Shown one piece after another: positions 1 through 6,865 of a DNA stretch of 6,915 bases (positions are counted from its first letter, which is position 1; the number at the start of each line of letters is the position of its first letter). The translations under genes and the position numbers were made by a program. This stretch comes from Ignavibacteria bacterium UBA2373 (lineage in GTDB: Bacteria > Bacteroidota > Ignavibacteria > Kapaibacteriales > UBA961), in NCBI GenBank assembly GCA_002344005.1, contig DDTD01000091.1, positions 1 through 6,915 on the forward strand, in the 5' to 3' direction. A model generated the notes under the pieces. It made no database searches. It saw nothing but the letters and a program-made list of their open reading frames with translations, and had not been told where the DNA came from.

Positions 1-11
1 CCGACTTTTGT

Positions 12-641
12 TTAGACAAGTTCTTCTTTACCTTTGTCGGTCATAACCATTTCAACAAGTCCTATATTCACAGCATAAAAATAATCTACCTGTGTATCAG
101 AAATTTTAGTGTTCTCATTTAGCTCAGTGTATGTTTCTTGATAATGATAGCATATATAGTCTTTATTGTAAACATTACGTTTAGTATTTGTTGAAATCAC
201 AGTCATACGAGTAGTAAAAGTCCCAATTTTGTTACCTTGCTCATCGGTGCGAGGGATTGTATCTCTTACCCAAGTGTCACCCGTTTTGCATGGAAATGCA
301 GCCATAAGTATAGGATTGTCCAACGAGTTTTGCCAATATCCCGTATTGTCATTATATGCGGCTAAACTCGGTTTGTCTTGGTCGGAATATTGCAATAAAG
401 CATACTCTTTTCCCTTAATAATCTCTTTACCCACTACTTCTATAGAATATTTTTTTTCCTCTTTTATTGTTGTTGAGTTATTGGGGGTTTTATACCAAAC
501 TGAATGATAGTTCCATCTATTACCCTGAAGTAAAGGATTAATTGTTTGTGTCTTATTTTCAGACGGAGTGGTGCTTTCTCCACAGCCCGACACCATTATT
601 ATGGCTAACATTATACTAAGTTGTACGATGATATATTTCAT
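12..641 (-). CDS. Small lipoprotein of unknown function (209 aa)
   Basis: The N-terminus is a lipoprotein signal peptide: Lys2, a hydrophobic stretch from Ile4 to Met16, then the lipobox V17-S18-G19-C20. The mature protein should therefore start at lipid-modified Cys20, followed by a Ser/Thr/Asn-rich tether at about residues 22-35. The rest (about 36-209) is rich in beta-strand-type sequence with many Tyr, Trp and Thr. It opens with an 'L-x-x-G-N-x-W-x-Y' segment (residues 38-45), includes 'G-D-T-W' at about 121-124, and ends near a Tyr-Phe-Tyr-Ala segment with 'NIGLVEM'. This layout resembles uncharacterised secreted or lipid-anchored proteins of the FCB bacteria, but I recognise no named family. 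The start is supported by a strong GAGGAG Shine-Dalgarno 6 nt upstream that overlaps the dapA stop codon, so it is probably translationally coupled and the last gene of the operon. The lipoprotein call is firm; the function is unknown. Confidence 0.85.
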   Translation of the reverse strand: MKYIIVQLSIMLAIIMVSGCGESTTPSENKTQTINPLLQGNRWNYHSVWYKTPNNSTTIKEEKKYSIEVVGKEIIKGKEYALLQYSDQDKPSLAAYNDNTGYWQNSLDNPILMAAFPCKTGDTWVRDTIPRTDEQGNKIGTFTTRMTVISTNTKRNVYNKDYICYHYQETYTELNENTKISDTQVDYFYAVNIGLVEMVMTDKGKEELV

Positions 642-647
642 GATTTT

Positions 648-653
648 CTCCTC
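648..653 (-). promoter_or_regulatory. Shine-Dalgarno of the lipoprotein gene, overlapping the dapA stop
   Basis: On the minus strand GAGGAG lies 6 nt before the lipoprotein ATG, and its first two bases are the last two of the dapA TGA stop. A ribosome ending dapA would be at the initiation site of the next gene, which suggests coupling. It also fixes the lipoprotein start. Confidence 0.7.
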
Positions 654-1533
654 AAAGATTATATCTATTTTTTATTTCTTGAAGTTTTTGTCTGTTCTGA
701 TTTTGTATTTGCGTTAAGGGTAATCGGAAATTATCTTGCAAAAGCCCCATCTCTGCTAATAATGTTTTTGCCGGGATAGGATTAGATTCTATAAAACATG
801 CTTTCATAAGCGATAAATAATATAGATGCTGTTCACGTGCTTCTGCGTAATTGCCATTAAGCGCCATGCGAATACTATTGCCAAACTCTAAAGGAATAAT
901 ATTGGAAATAACGGATACGACACCTTTACCCCCACAGGCAATAATTGGTAAAGCTAAAGCATCATCACCTGCTAATAAGGTAAAATGGTCGGGCGCATTG
1001 CGGATAATTTCCATCATTTGTTCAAGATCCGCAGAGGCTTCTTTTGTGGCAATGACATTTTTGCAATGTTCTGCAATTTTCAACTGCGTTTCCGCGGTCA
1101 TATTACATGCAGTTCTTCCCGGCACATTGTAGAGAATAATCGGTAATTCGGTTGAATCGGCTATAGCATGAAAATGTTGAAACAGTCCATGCTGTGTTGG
1201 TTTATTGTAAAATGGTGCAACGACAAGCATGGCATCCACACCGCATTGTTCCGCTGCTTGAGTCAATTTAATAGAAGCACGTGTATCATTGGAACCCGTA
1301 CCGGCAATTATTGGAATACGCTTTTGATTTTTTTCAACAGCAAAACGAAATAGTGAGCATTTTTCTTCAAAGGTCAGTGTTGCCCCTTCTCCTGTTGAAC
1401 CACAAACAACAACACTTTCAATACCTGCTGAAATTTGACGTTCTAAGAGTGTTTCAAATGAATGAAAATCAATTGTACCATCTGCAAGAAATGGTGTAAC
1501 AATCGCGGTTGATGTACCTGAAACTTGTATCAT
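652..1533 (-). CDS. dapA: 4-hydroxy-tetrahydrodipicolinate synthase (DapA)
   Basis: This enzyme condenses pyruvate with L-aspartate-4-semialdehyde, the first committed step to meso-diaminopimelate and lysine; it is a cytoplasmic class I aldolase with a TIM barrel. At 293 aa it has the normal family length. Visible motifs in order: G45-S-T-G-E49 pyruvate-binding loop; A106-P-F-Y-N110 with Tyr109 (E. coli Tyr107); Y135-N-V-P-G-R-T141 with Tyr135 and Arg140 (E. coli Tyr133 and Arg138); Schiff-base Lys164 in A-T-K-E-A (E. coli Lys161); and L187-A-G-D-D191 followed by the Gly-rich G201-G-K-G-V segment. The 'VPGRT' form favours DapA over N-acetylneuraminate lyase or other family members. The E. coli Thr44 position is Ser46 here, a conservative change that keeps the hydroxyl; Thr47 matches Thr45. 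The gene starts 15 bp after the Rieske stop, with an AAAGGAAA ribosome binding site, and is followed immediately by the lipoprotein gene. No regulatory element specific to lysine biosynthesis is visible upstream. Confidence 0.97.
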   Translation of the reverse strand: MIQVSGTSTAIVTPFLADGTIDFHSFETLLERQISAGIESVVVCGSTGEGATLTFEEKCSLFRFAVEKNQKRIPIIAGTGSNDTRASIKLTQAAEQCGVDAMLVVAPFYNKPTQHGLFQHFHAIADSTELPIILYNVPGRTACNMTAETQLKIAEHCKNVIATKEASADLEQMMEIIRNAPDHFTLLAGDDALALPIIACGGKGVVSVISNIIPLEFGNSIRMALNGNYAEAREQHLYYLSLMKACFIESNPIPAKTLLAEMGLLQDNFRLPLTQIQNQNRQKLQEIKNRYNL

Positions 1534-1538
1534 AATTA

Positions 1539-1546
1539 TTTCCTTT
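1539..1546 (-). promoter_or_regulatory. Shine-Dalgarno of dapA
   Basis: On the minus strand AAAGGAAA lies within the 15-bp Rieske-dapA gap, with GGA 7 nt from the ATG. It supports the dapA start at 1533 and leaves no room for an independent promoter in the gap. Confidence 0.6.
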
Positions 1547-1548
1547 AT

Positions 1549-2007
1549 TTATTCGATAATGATAATGTGAGAATTTTCTGTGTATAGCATTAGTTTTTCC
1601 AATGGTTTATTTGGCGGACCCGAAATTGGTTTGCCATTTTTATCAAATATTCCATTATGACATGCGCAATAGAATTGTTCCGTTTTTGGTTGCCATTGCG
1701 TTGTACATCCTGCATGAGTGCATTGTAAATTATATGCTGAGAATGTTGTATTGTCTTTGAATAAAACGAAGTTTTTATCCCCGACTTTTCCGATGAGATA
1801 CTCTTGATCGGTTGGAAATGAATCAACTGCCAAAGCAAAACGTTGAGAACGCTTTTTCTCTCCAATTATTGAAGGGAATATACTAAGAATAATGACAGAC
1901 AATGATGAAAATAGTGTAAATATTCCTGTGATTTTTACTACATTTTTCAAAAAATCGCGTCTTCCTTCCGGCAACTGTGTCTTGGATATTTTATTGATGT
2001 CTTCCAT
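1549..2007 (-). CDS. Membrane-anchored Rieske [2Fe-2S] protein
   Basis: The N-terminus carries a Tat-type motif, G15-R-R-D-F-L-K21, followed by a hydrophobic segment at about 24-48 with no clear cleavage site. This fits a Rieske subunit exported folded with its cluster and kept as a membrane anchor. The Rieske boxes are C96-T-H-A-G-C101 and C114-A-C-H-N-G119. By family knowledge the ligands are Cys96, His98, Cys114 and His117, with Cys101-Cys116 as the disulfide; the Pro loop is G130-P-P132. Such proteins take electrons from quinol in bc1/b6f-type complexes and pass them to a c-type cytochrome outside the cytoplasmic membrane. The usual second-box Ser and Tyr (bovine Ser163, Tyr165) appear as Gly119 and Phe121, which points to a low-potential, menaquinol-type cluster (inference). 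At 152 aa it is on the short side. It starts 1 nt after the heparinase-type stop, and no cytochrome b gene is nearby, so its partner is unknown. A Rieske subunit of another oxidoreductase is possible. Confidence 0.93.
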   Translation of the reverse strand: MEDINKISKTQLPEGRRDFLKNVVKITGIFTLFSSLSVIILSIFPSIIGEKKRSQRFALAVDSFPTDQEYLIGKVGDKNFVLFKDNTTFSAYNLQCTHAGCTTQWQPKTEQFYCACHNGIFDKNGKPISGPPNKPLEKLMLYTENSHIIIIE

Positions 2008-2008
2008 A

Positions 2009-4213
2009 CTATCTTTCCAGAGTTAATGACCAGACACATTCATTATGTGTCATAGGTATAATAAGTTGAGATATAGGTTCCACTTTACCATAACCTTCCG
2101 AAAATAATGATTCTTTCACAATAATAGGTGAATCCGCCGTAAAAATTACATTTGTGTCTTTATGAGAAAAAATAATTTTTAAGGATGTTTCTTGTGTGAT
2201 AATCCATGATGGTGCTATATGGAAGTGTAGCGATTTAGATTTTTGCAATGTACATAAATCGTGGGCTTTAATCTCAAATTCCGAGAAATGCAATGTTCTT
2301 CTGTGGGGAACGCCAAACCCATAATGTTCACCGCTATAATGATTGGCTGAATATTCTAATGTTTTGGCGTGTGAAGTATCGCCAAGCATCCAAAACAATA
2401 CATCGCCGGGACCCGATACCCAATTATTTTGTTCCATAGATTCCACAGCGAGAGTATTATGCATGGCTGTGCTTCGGAAACGATTACGCTCTTGCCACAG
2501 CGGTGTATAAAGATATGTTCCCGGATCGGTGCATAACATTATGCCATCAATAGCAATGCAAAAAGATAATTGGTCATTGTGAGCATGACCTCCTTTGCCT
2601 TTTTGTCCTATACTTCCTGCACGAATTGCACATGAATATCGTGATTTTTTAAAAACAGTTAATCCAAAATCCGGAAAATGTTCGGTATCTTTACCCTGTT
2701 CGAGCACTTCTACTCTAAGAGGCCGGTTCAGAGATTTTGTATAAAGAGTTTCCAATGGAAAATCATTATTATATCTATTCAAATATGAATCTGTAAATAT
2801 TCCAGCTGCCAGACTAAGCAAGTGAGTATGACTATTTTCTTTTTCCATAAGAATTGTATCCTTGAGAATATATTCCGGTGTTAATTTCATAAAACGACCG
2901 CTGTCATTATCACCGATTTGTGGTATCTCTTCGGCAAATTCTATCATTGTCCGTGAAAAAGAAATAGCTTTCTTTAAGCGTGAAAAAATATCGGGAGATA
3001 TAGGAGTTTGTGTGCATTTTGCTCTAATATTATTCGGTATTGAATAGAGTGGCAACGGAGAAGATAACAGAGTCGGTTTTCCTTTGACGAGTGTGTGGTC
3101 ATAGTGCGATAATGCTGCTATTTTATCGTCGGGTAAATTAAGTATGAGTGACACTGCAAACAATGTCATTTCAAGCGACAAACGATGATATGGAATGGAT
3201 GCCTCAAAATTGCTGCCATCAGGTAAAAATTGTAATAATATTTCAGCGCAAATTTCTTGTATGGAAAAAGCTAACCATGCATCTGTTTGGGGTGAACATG
3301 GTAAATAAGCAGCGCAATATAAAACGCCTACACAATCGGCAAGATAATGATTGCCGCGTAAATCAGAAGACCACTCTAGATTATTCATGATATGCAAGCA
3401 ATGCTCATAAATACTTCGAGTGAAAATTTTTATAAAATCATCGCTGAATGTATAGCCGTAGGATATAAATAAATCATAAGCAGTAAGCCAATTTGCTGCC
3501 CGAATACCTACATCCATACTTGTTACCCAATTGACACCGAATCTCGGAGGATTATAGGCAATGAAATCGAGTATTTGATTGCAAAACTCTTTCGCAAATT
3601 TTTCGGATTGCTCTTGAGTATCACTAAGCAAATAACTATATGCCAAATACACGCTATGATGACATCGCGCTAATTCCCAAGGTACTTTTACATCAACACC
3701 GCTCAGTGTGCCGTAGGTATTATCTTTGTGCCATAATGCTTCCGACCAACGATAACCTGATTTACAATCTCTTTGCCAATCTATCGGAGAATAATTATCA
3801 GAAATTAATGTGAGTATTCGTCTATGTTCTTGAGTATTGGCTAAAGAAACCTTGACAGATTGAGCATTAAAAATAGTTGTAGGATAATGAAATCCACCAA
3901 CACCTTGGGCACAAATTCCTTGATTCCACAAAATCCAACCGGAACCTAAAATATCAAATTCATGCTGACAAAAATGTTTTGTGATGTAATCAATAGTATC
4001 TTTATATTGAAGCAAAGATTCTCGCAATGTAGGTTCCGTGTAGTGTCGCAATTCATCAGAAAATTGAAAATCTAAGGAATATGTACATGTACGGTAGTCT
4101 TTTTTACGTTGAATTTTCTTTTTTACTATTTTTTTTCCGATCTGAAAAATCTTTTTAATGACAATATGCGGTGGTAAAGAGAGCGCTTGTCGTGCTTTTC
4201 GAGAAAAAGACAT
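2009..4213 (-). CDS. Heparinase II/III family protein (alginate-lyase-like), 734 aa
   Basis: The family cleaves anionic polysaccharides by beta-elimination, or acts in exopolysaccharide gene clusters. The protein shows a helical toroid-like part at about 60-400 and a beta-rich heparinase II/III C-terminal part at about 500-734. Hallmarks are R286-G-N-H289, S339-I-P-Y-H343, G541-G-H-A-H-N-D547, D563-P-G-T-Y567 and R580-S-T-A-M-H-N-T587. By eye these line up with Pedobacter heparinase II: His289, Tyr342 and His543 with catalytic His202, Tyr257 and His406; His545, Asp563 and His585 with the zinc ligands His408, Asp425 and His451. So the catalytic set appears intact. The N-terminus has no signal peptide; residues 1-40 are strongly basic, typical of the family members found in polysaccharide clusters. 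The start has only a weak ribosome binding site and lies 34 bp after the OmpA-family stop. The stop is 1 nt before the Rieske ATG. The substrate cannot be read from the sequence. Confidence 0.9.
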   Translation of the reverse strand: MSFSRKARQALSLPPHIVIKKIFQIGKKIVKKKIQRKKDYRTCTYSLDFQFSDELRHYTEPTLRESLLQYKDTIDYITKHFCQHEFDILGSGWILWNQGICAQGVGGFHYPTTIFNAQSVKVSLANTQEHRRILTLISDNYSPIDWQRDCKSGYRWSEALWHKDNTYGTLSGVDVKVPWELARCHHSVYLAYSYLLSDTQEQSEKFAKEFCNQILDFIAYNPPRFGVNWVTSMDVGIRAANWLTAYDLFISYGYTFSDDFIKIFTRSIYEHCLHIMNNLEWSSDLRGNHYLADCVGVLYCAAYLPCSPQTDAWLAFSIQEICAEILLQFLPDGSNFEASIPYHRLSLEMTLFAVSLILNLPDDKIAALSHYDHTLVKGKPTLLSSPLPLYSIPNNIRAKCTQTPISPDIFSRLKKAISFSRTMIEFAEEIPQIGDNDSGRFMKLTPEYILKDTILMEKENSHTHLLSLAAGIFTDSYLNRYNNDFPLETLYTKSLNRPLRVEVLEQGKDTEHFPDFGLTVFKKSRYSCAIRAGSIGQKGKGGHAHNDQLSFCIAIDGIMLCTDPGTYLYTPLWQERNRFRSTAMHNTLAVESMEQNNWVSGPGDVLFWMLGDTSHAKTLEYSANHYSGEHYGFGVPHRRTLHFSEFEIKAHDLCTLQKSKSLHFHIAPSWIITQETSLKIIFSHKDTNVIFTADSPIIVKESLFSEGYGKVEPISQLIIPMTHNECVWSLTLER
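2013..2018 (-). promoter_or_regulatory. Shine-Dalgarno of the Rieske gene inside the heparinase-type gene
   Basis: On the minus strand GGAAAG ends 5 nt before the Rieske ATG and lies wholly inside the last codons of the upstream gene. With a 1-nt gap between stop and start this suggests coupled translation of the two products. Confidence 0.5.
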
Positions 4214-4247
4214 GGTGCTATGAATAAAAGAATGTGTTAAAAATAGA

Positions 4248-6242
4248 TTAACGAACCGGATTAGTCACTTGAATTTCAACGGTTCTATTATAAAAGCGAC
4301 CTTCGGGCAATGTATTGTCATATCCTGCGCCGGAAGTCCCTACACCCACAGTTTCAGCTTGTAAACCTAATGCTTTGGCACTTTCTTTTGCTCTTTGTAA
4401 TGACAAGGTATTATTATATTCGCTGTCACCTATATTATCTGTGCTGCCACGAATAATAATTTTGGCATCATTGTGAACACGTGGTTGAATAAAAGTGAGT
4501 ATTCTTTTGTGTTCTTCACTTAATGAGGATTGATCATAACCAAAAAGAAGTAATCGGTATCTGTCAAATTCATTGTCGTCTTTTCGTGTCTTTCGTTTAT
4601 CAGTTACAGATAAAACCGAATAAGGTATGGAATCGGCTGAAACTTTTATCGTCTGATTTTTATTGTCTGTAACCGTCAGTACGGCATAAAGATTACCTGA
4701 ACTGCTAAGTTGATGCTTGTTGTTTTGAATAATGTTGTATTCGACGGGTTTTTGAGGTAATGTTTTTTCACTTAATTCCATCAATGGAACATTGTCTTTT
4801 CTGATGATAAGATTCCAATTATTCAAACCTTCTTTTGCTTGTATTTGGGGAGTATATTTTATCATTGACGTTCCTTGAATAATTGTGTCGGTAATTATAA
4901 TTGGGTCGGTAATCCCTATATAGTCGGATGATATTTCTACACGTCTATTTTCTTCAAGTCCTTCGGTGCGAGCAATATTTGCAGGCACCGCCGGTAAAGT
5001 GCGTTGTACCAAACGTACTCTTTGTTGAGAAATACCCCATATCTCAAATAAATATTGTGCTATTGTTTCTGCCCTTTGCTGTGCTAATTTGGGCATATTT
5101 AACTCTTCTTTACTTCCTGATAAACATCCGGTAAGTGTTATTGTTGCTTGGGGGTTTTCTCTCATTCTTTTACCAATAATATTCAGTACATTATAATAGA
5201 GAGCCATGGCACCTTTTTGTGCTAAAGTTCTTTCATTAATATTGCCGACATCTGTTCGTGAAAGAATATTATACCGAGAAGGAATAGAAGCCGACATTTC
5301 ATCAAAGAAAATATATCGTAAAAGAGGATACATTTCTGTTGAGACAAATTCTTCAATTTTGATATTTTTTGATGTGCTCTTACTGTTTTGTCCTATAATT
5401 TCAACATTTATTGACGCTGTCGGCGGAGTCGGTGCCGGTGGCGTTGGTGTTGGTGTTGGTATTGAAGGTGGTGGAGTTGGGATAATAACTGGTTCGGGCT
5501 TATGATGTGGTCTGTATTTAAATGCAAGTCCTCCACGCAGTGAAGAATTATGCCAGAAACTATTATCGTTAGTTATTACATTATTGCTTAAGCTATGAGT
5601 ATATTGAATTTCGGGAGTAAGAAAGAATGATCTTTGATTGTCAAGTGATAAATCATATCCTACAATAATATTCCATTCCCAATTTAAAGATTGTGCATCA
5701 TTCATTGTTCCTGAATATTCATTCCGTAACCTTTTTCCATCAATAAAAGTTCCCGGTGTTCCTTGTGCAATACTTTCTTTTTGTGAAAATGTCGGAGATG
5801 TAACAATATGTACTCCGGGACCGGTAGCAAATAATAAGGCGGATGTCGGTTTCCATCCGAACATTGTCGTCGTTGAGATACCGGGAAATATTGCTGTAAA
5901 GGCATGGTTAAAAGTAATATTACCTTCGGAATTATTGATAAGCCCTATTGTGGTTTCACTTTTTGACAGATCAACTTCGATTGTCGTAAAGCTGCCGCGA
6001 ATACCAAAAAAGAATAATTGTGACAAAGGTATTTCAGCTATAGCTCCAATGCTGTAAACAAAACCTGTAGCAGAAGCGAATTCCGGACAACAGTTAGGAA
6101 TATTGGGTGTACCATAGTAAAGAACCGAAGGAAGGGCAGCTCCAATGTTGCCATTTACACCAAATCGTACTCGTAATGAGTCGGCAGCGGTGAGTTTCAG
6201 CGAAGAAAACAATATAAGACAAAACATTAGAAGTTTGTACAT
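4248..6242 (-). CDS. Outer-membrane beta-barrel protein with two OmpA-like domains (664 aa)
   Basis: The ATG at 6242 is chosen because it begins a good Sec signal peptide (Met1-Tyr-Lys, hydrophobic 4-13, cleavage near Ala19/Ala20). Longer in-frame starts up to 6566 would read through the tRNA gene and terminator. Domains in order: an outer-membrane beta-barrel at about 25-243, with vicinal cysteines in N50-C-C-P53; a Pro/Thr linker at 249-275; a first OmpA-like domain at about 305-440 (F312-F-D-E, L370-T-G, L386-A-Q-Q-R-A391, N432-R-R-V-E-I437); a beta-rich spacer at about 441-555 that may be Ig- or FlgD-like; and a second OmpA-like domain at about 562-660 (F567-G-Y-D, G599-S-T-D602, L613-S-L-Q-R-A618, N652-R-T-V-E-I657). 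The second domain keeps the Asp602/Arg617 pair spaced like the diaminopimelate-binding pair of OmpA; the first keeps Arg390 but has Ser375 at the Asp position. It probably links the outer membrane to peptidoglycan. The ribosome binding site is weak (AAGAAAG). Confidence 0.92.
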   Translation of the reverse strand: MYKLLMFCLILFSSLKLTAADSLRVRFGVNGNIGAALPSVLYYGTPNIPNCCPEFASATGFVYSIGAIAEIPLSQLFFFGIRGSFTTIEVDLSKSETTIGLINNSEGNITFNHAFTAIFPGISTTTMFGWKPTSALLFATGPGVHIVTSPTFSQKESIAQGTPGTFIDGKRLRNEYSGTMNDAQSLNWEWNIIVGYDLSLDNQRSFFLTPEIQYTHSLSNNVITNDNSFWHNSSLRGGLAFKYRPHHKPEPVIIPTPPPSIPTPTPTPPAPTPPTASINVEIIGQNSKSTSKNIKIEEFVSTEMYPLLRYIFFDEMSASIPSRYNILSRTDVGNINERTLAQKGAMALYYNVLNIIGKRMRENPQATITLTGCLSGSKEELNMPKLAQQRAETIAQYLFEIWGISQQRVRLVQRTLPAVPANIARTEGLEENRRVEISSDYIGITDPIIITDTIIQGTSMIKYTPQIQAKEGLNNWNLIIRKDNVPLMELSEKTLPQKPVEYNIIQNNKHQLSSSGNLYAVLTVTDNKNQTIKVSADSIPYSVLSVTDKRKTRKDDNEFDRYRLLLFGYDQSSLSEEHKRILTFIQPRVHNDAKIIIRGSTDNIGDSEYNNTLSLQRAKESAKALGLQAETVGVGTSGAGYDNTLPEGRFYNRTVEIQVTNPVR
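5418..5498 (-). repeat. Low-complexity Pro/Thr linker repeat within the OmpA-family gene
   Basis: Codons for residues 249-275 are almost all CC- and AC-type, giving runs of Pro-Thr. On the plus strand they read as GGTGTTGGT-like repeats. This is a flexible periplasmic linker between barrel and OmpA domains, and its repeats could change length by slippage in 6-base steps without breaking the frame. Confidence 0.75.
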
Positions 6243-6277
6243 GATGTTCTTTCTTAAGAAGCCACTTTGTGATATAG

Positions 6278-6306
6278 AAAACCCCGTTCGGATAGACTGA
6301 ACGGGG
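6278..6306 (-). terminator. Intrinsic terminator after tRNA-Ser
   Basis: On the minus strand a perfect 8-bp stem (CCCCGTTC / GAACGGGG) closes a 9-nt loop and is followed by TTTTCTATAT. It lies 29 nt past the tRNA 3' end and ends 35 nt before the OmpA-family ATG. The GC-rich stem and T-rich tail fit a Rho-independent terminator for the tRNA transcript. The tail is interrupted by C, so some readthrough is possible. Confidence 0.75.
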
Positions 6307-6335
6307 CAAACATGAAGAAAAATTCTATAGAACTG

Positions 6336-6422
<87 letters not shown>

Positions 6423-6445
6423 AACTACTGTAAAAGCAGTATGTA

Positions 6446-6453
6446 CAAAAATA
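6446..6453 (-). promoter_or_regulatory. Possible tRNA-Ser promoter element (Bacteroidota-type -7)
   Basis: On the minus strand TATTTTTG fits the Bacteroidota consensus TAnnTTTG and lies 23 nt before the tRNA 5' end, a reasonable distance. I see no convincing TTTG element 19-21 nt further upstream, and an AT-rich octamer like this can occur by chance. A small 5-bp hairpin (TACTG/CAGTA, 6426-6441) sits between it and the tRNA. Confidence 0.22.
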
Positions 6454-6502
6454 CGATTTTTTGTGTTTGGAGCGGATATATGAGTACATTTTATGATGAA
6501 TA

Positions 6503-6781
6503 TTATCGGTCGCCGGCAACAGAATAAATCCAGAACAGAGAATAGAAGAATAGTGCAATTCCACATATCATTGAAGTAAGCCCAATCAATCCATAGACTA
6601 AAATTCGAGAATCCTTTTCAAATCCTGAAAATGGTTGCACTGCAAACACATGACGGATGATTCGCCCTAAACCCCCTTCGGCGAATATATCGTCGGGGTG
6701 AAGCACTCTGCCTGATAAAGCACTTGAACGAAGAATGAGCAATACTCCCGTGACAATCATTGACAGTGCTATGATAATCAT
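6503..6781 (-). CDS. Small two-helix membrane protein of unknown function (92 aa)
   Basis: Two hydrophobic segments are visible, at about residues 1-17 and 59-86. They are separated by a polar 40-residue part with R25-V-L-H-P-D-D-I and G36-G-L-G-R40, and the protein ends in Gly-Asp-Arg. The first helix carries no clear cleavage motif, so this is more likely an integral membrane protein than a secreted one. The ATG at 6781 has a purine-rich AGAAAGAAG upstream; Met8 is a possible alternative start but would cut the first helix. The gene runs in the same direction as the tRNA 80 bp downstream and has no terminator-like hairpin after it. The coding call rests on the ORF, the helix layout and the lack of any competing feature. 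I do not recognise the family. Confidence 0.7.
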   Translation of the reverse strand: MIIIALSMIVTGVLLILRSSALSGRVLHPDDIFAEGGLGRIIRHVFAVQPFSGFEKDSRILVYGLIGLTSMICGIALFFYSLFWIYSVAGDR

Positions 6782-6837
6782 ACAATACTTCTTTCTACAA
6801 ATAGGTTGATTTTCTATAGAGTATCGAATCAGAACTC

Positions 6838-6865
6838 ATTATAAAAGGACTTTTTTCATTGACAC
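6838..6865 (-). promoter_or_regulatory. Possible promoter of the 92-aa membrane protein gene
   Basis: On the minus strand GTGTCA (6865-6860) and a perfect TATAAT (6843-6838) are separated by 16 nt. Transcription would start near 6831, giving a leader of about 50 nt. The -35 matches the sigma-70 consensus at four of six positions. If the organism uses the Bacteroidota-type primary sigma factor this match may mean nothing. Confidence 0.35.

Noticed and set aside
1..40. Inverted repeat CCGAC (1-5) / GTCGG (36-40) around the end of the lipoprotein gene
   Set aside because: The stem is only 5 bp with a 30-nt loop, it includes coding sequence, and no T-rich tail is visible. The window edge may hide a real terminator, but this one is not supportable.
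1590..1865. 91-aa minus-strand ORF overlapping the Rieske gene in another frame
   Set aside because: The Rieske frame has complete cluster-binding boxes; this ORF shows no domain and is a shadow frame.
4214..4247. Separate promoter or terminator between the OmpA-family and heparinase-type genes
   Set aside because: The 34-bp gap is AT-rich but shows neither a hairpin nor a paired -35/-10 set. I therefore leave open cotranscription rather than call a site.
5418..5498. GT-rich repeat as a CRISPR, mobile or regulatory repeat
   Set aside because: The repeat is in frame with the OmpA-family gene and encodes a Pro/Thr linker, with no spacers and no terminal inverted repeats.
5206..5505. Plus-strand ORF with a Gly-Val repeat tail
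   Set aside because: It is the antisense of the Pro/Thr linker and OmpA domain codons. The repeat follows from the opposite-strand Pro/Thr codons, and there is no support for it as a gene.
5638..6057. 139-aa plus-strand ORF
   Set aside because: It lies antisense inside the beta-barrel coding region, which is well supported by signal peptide and domain layout. It shows no recognisable motif.
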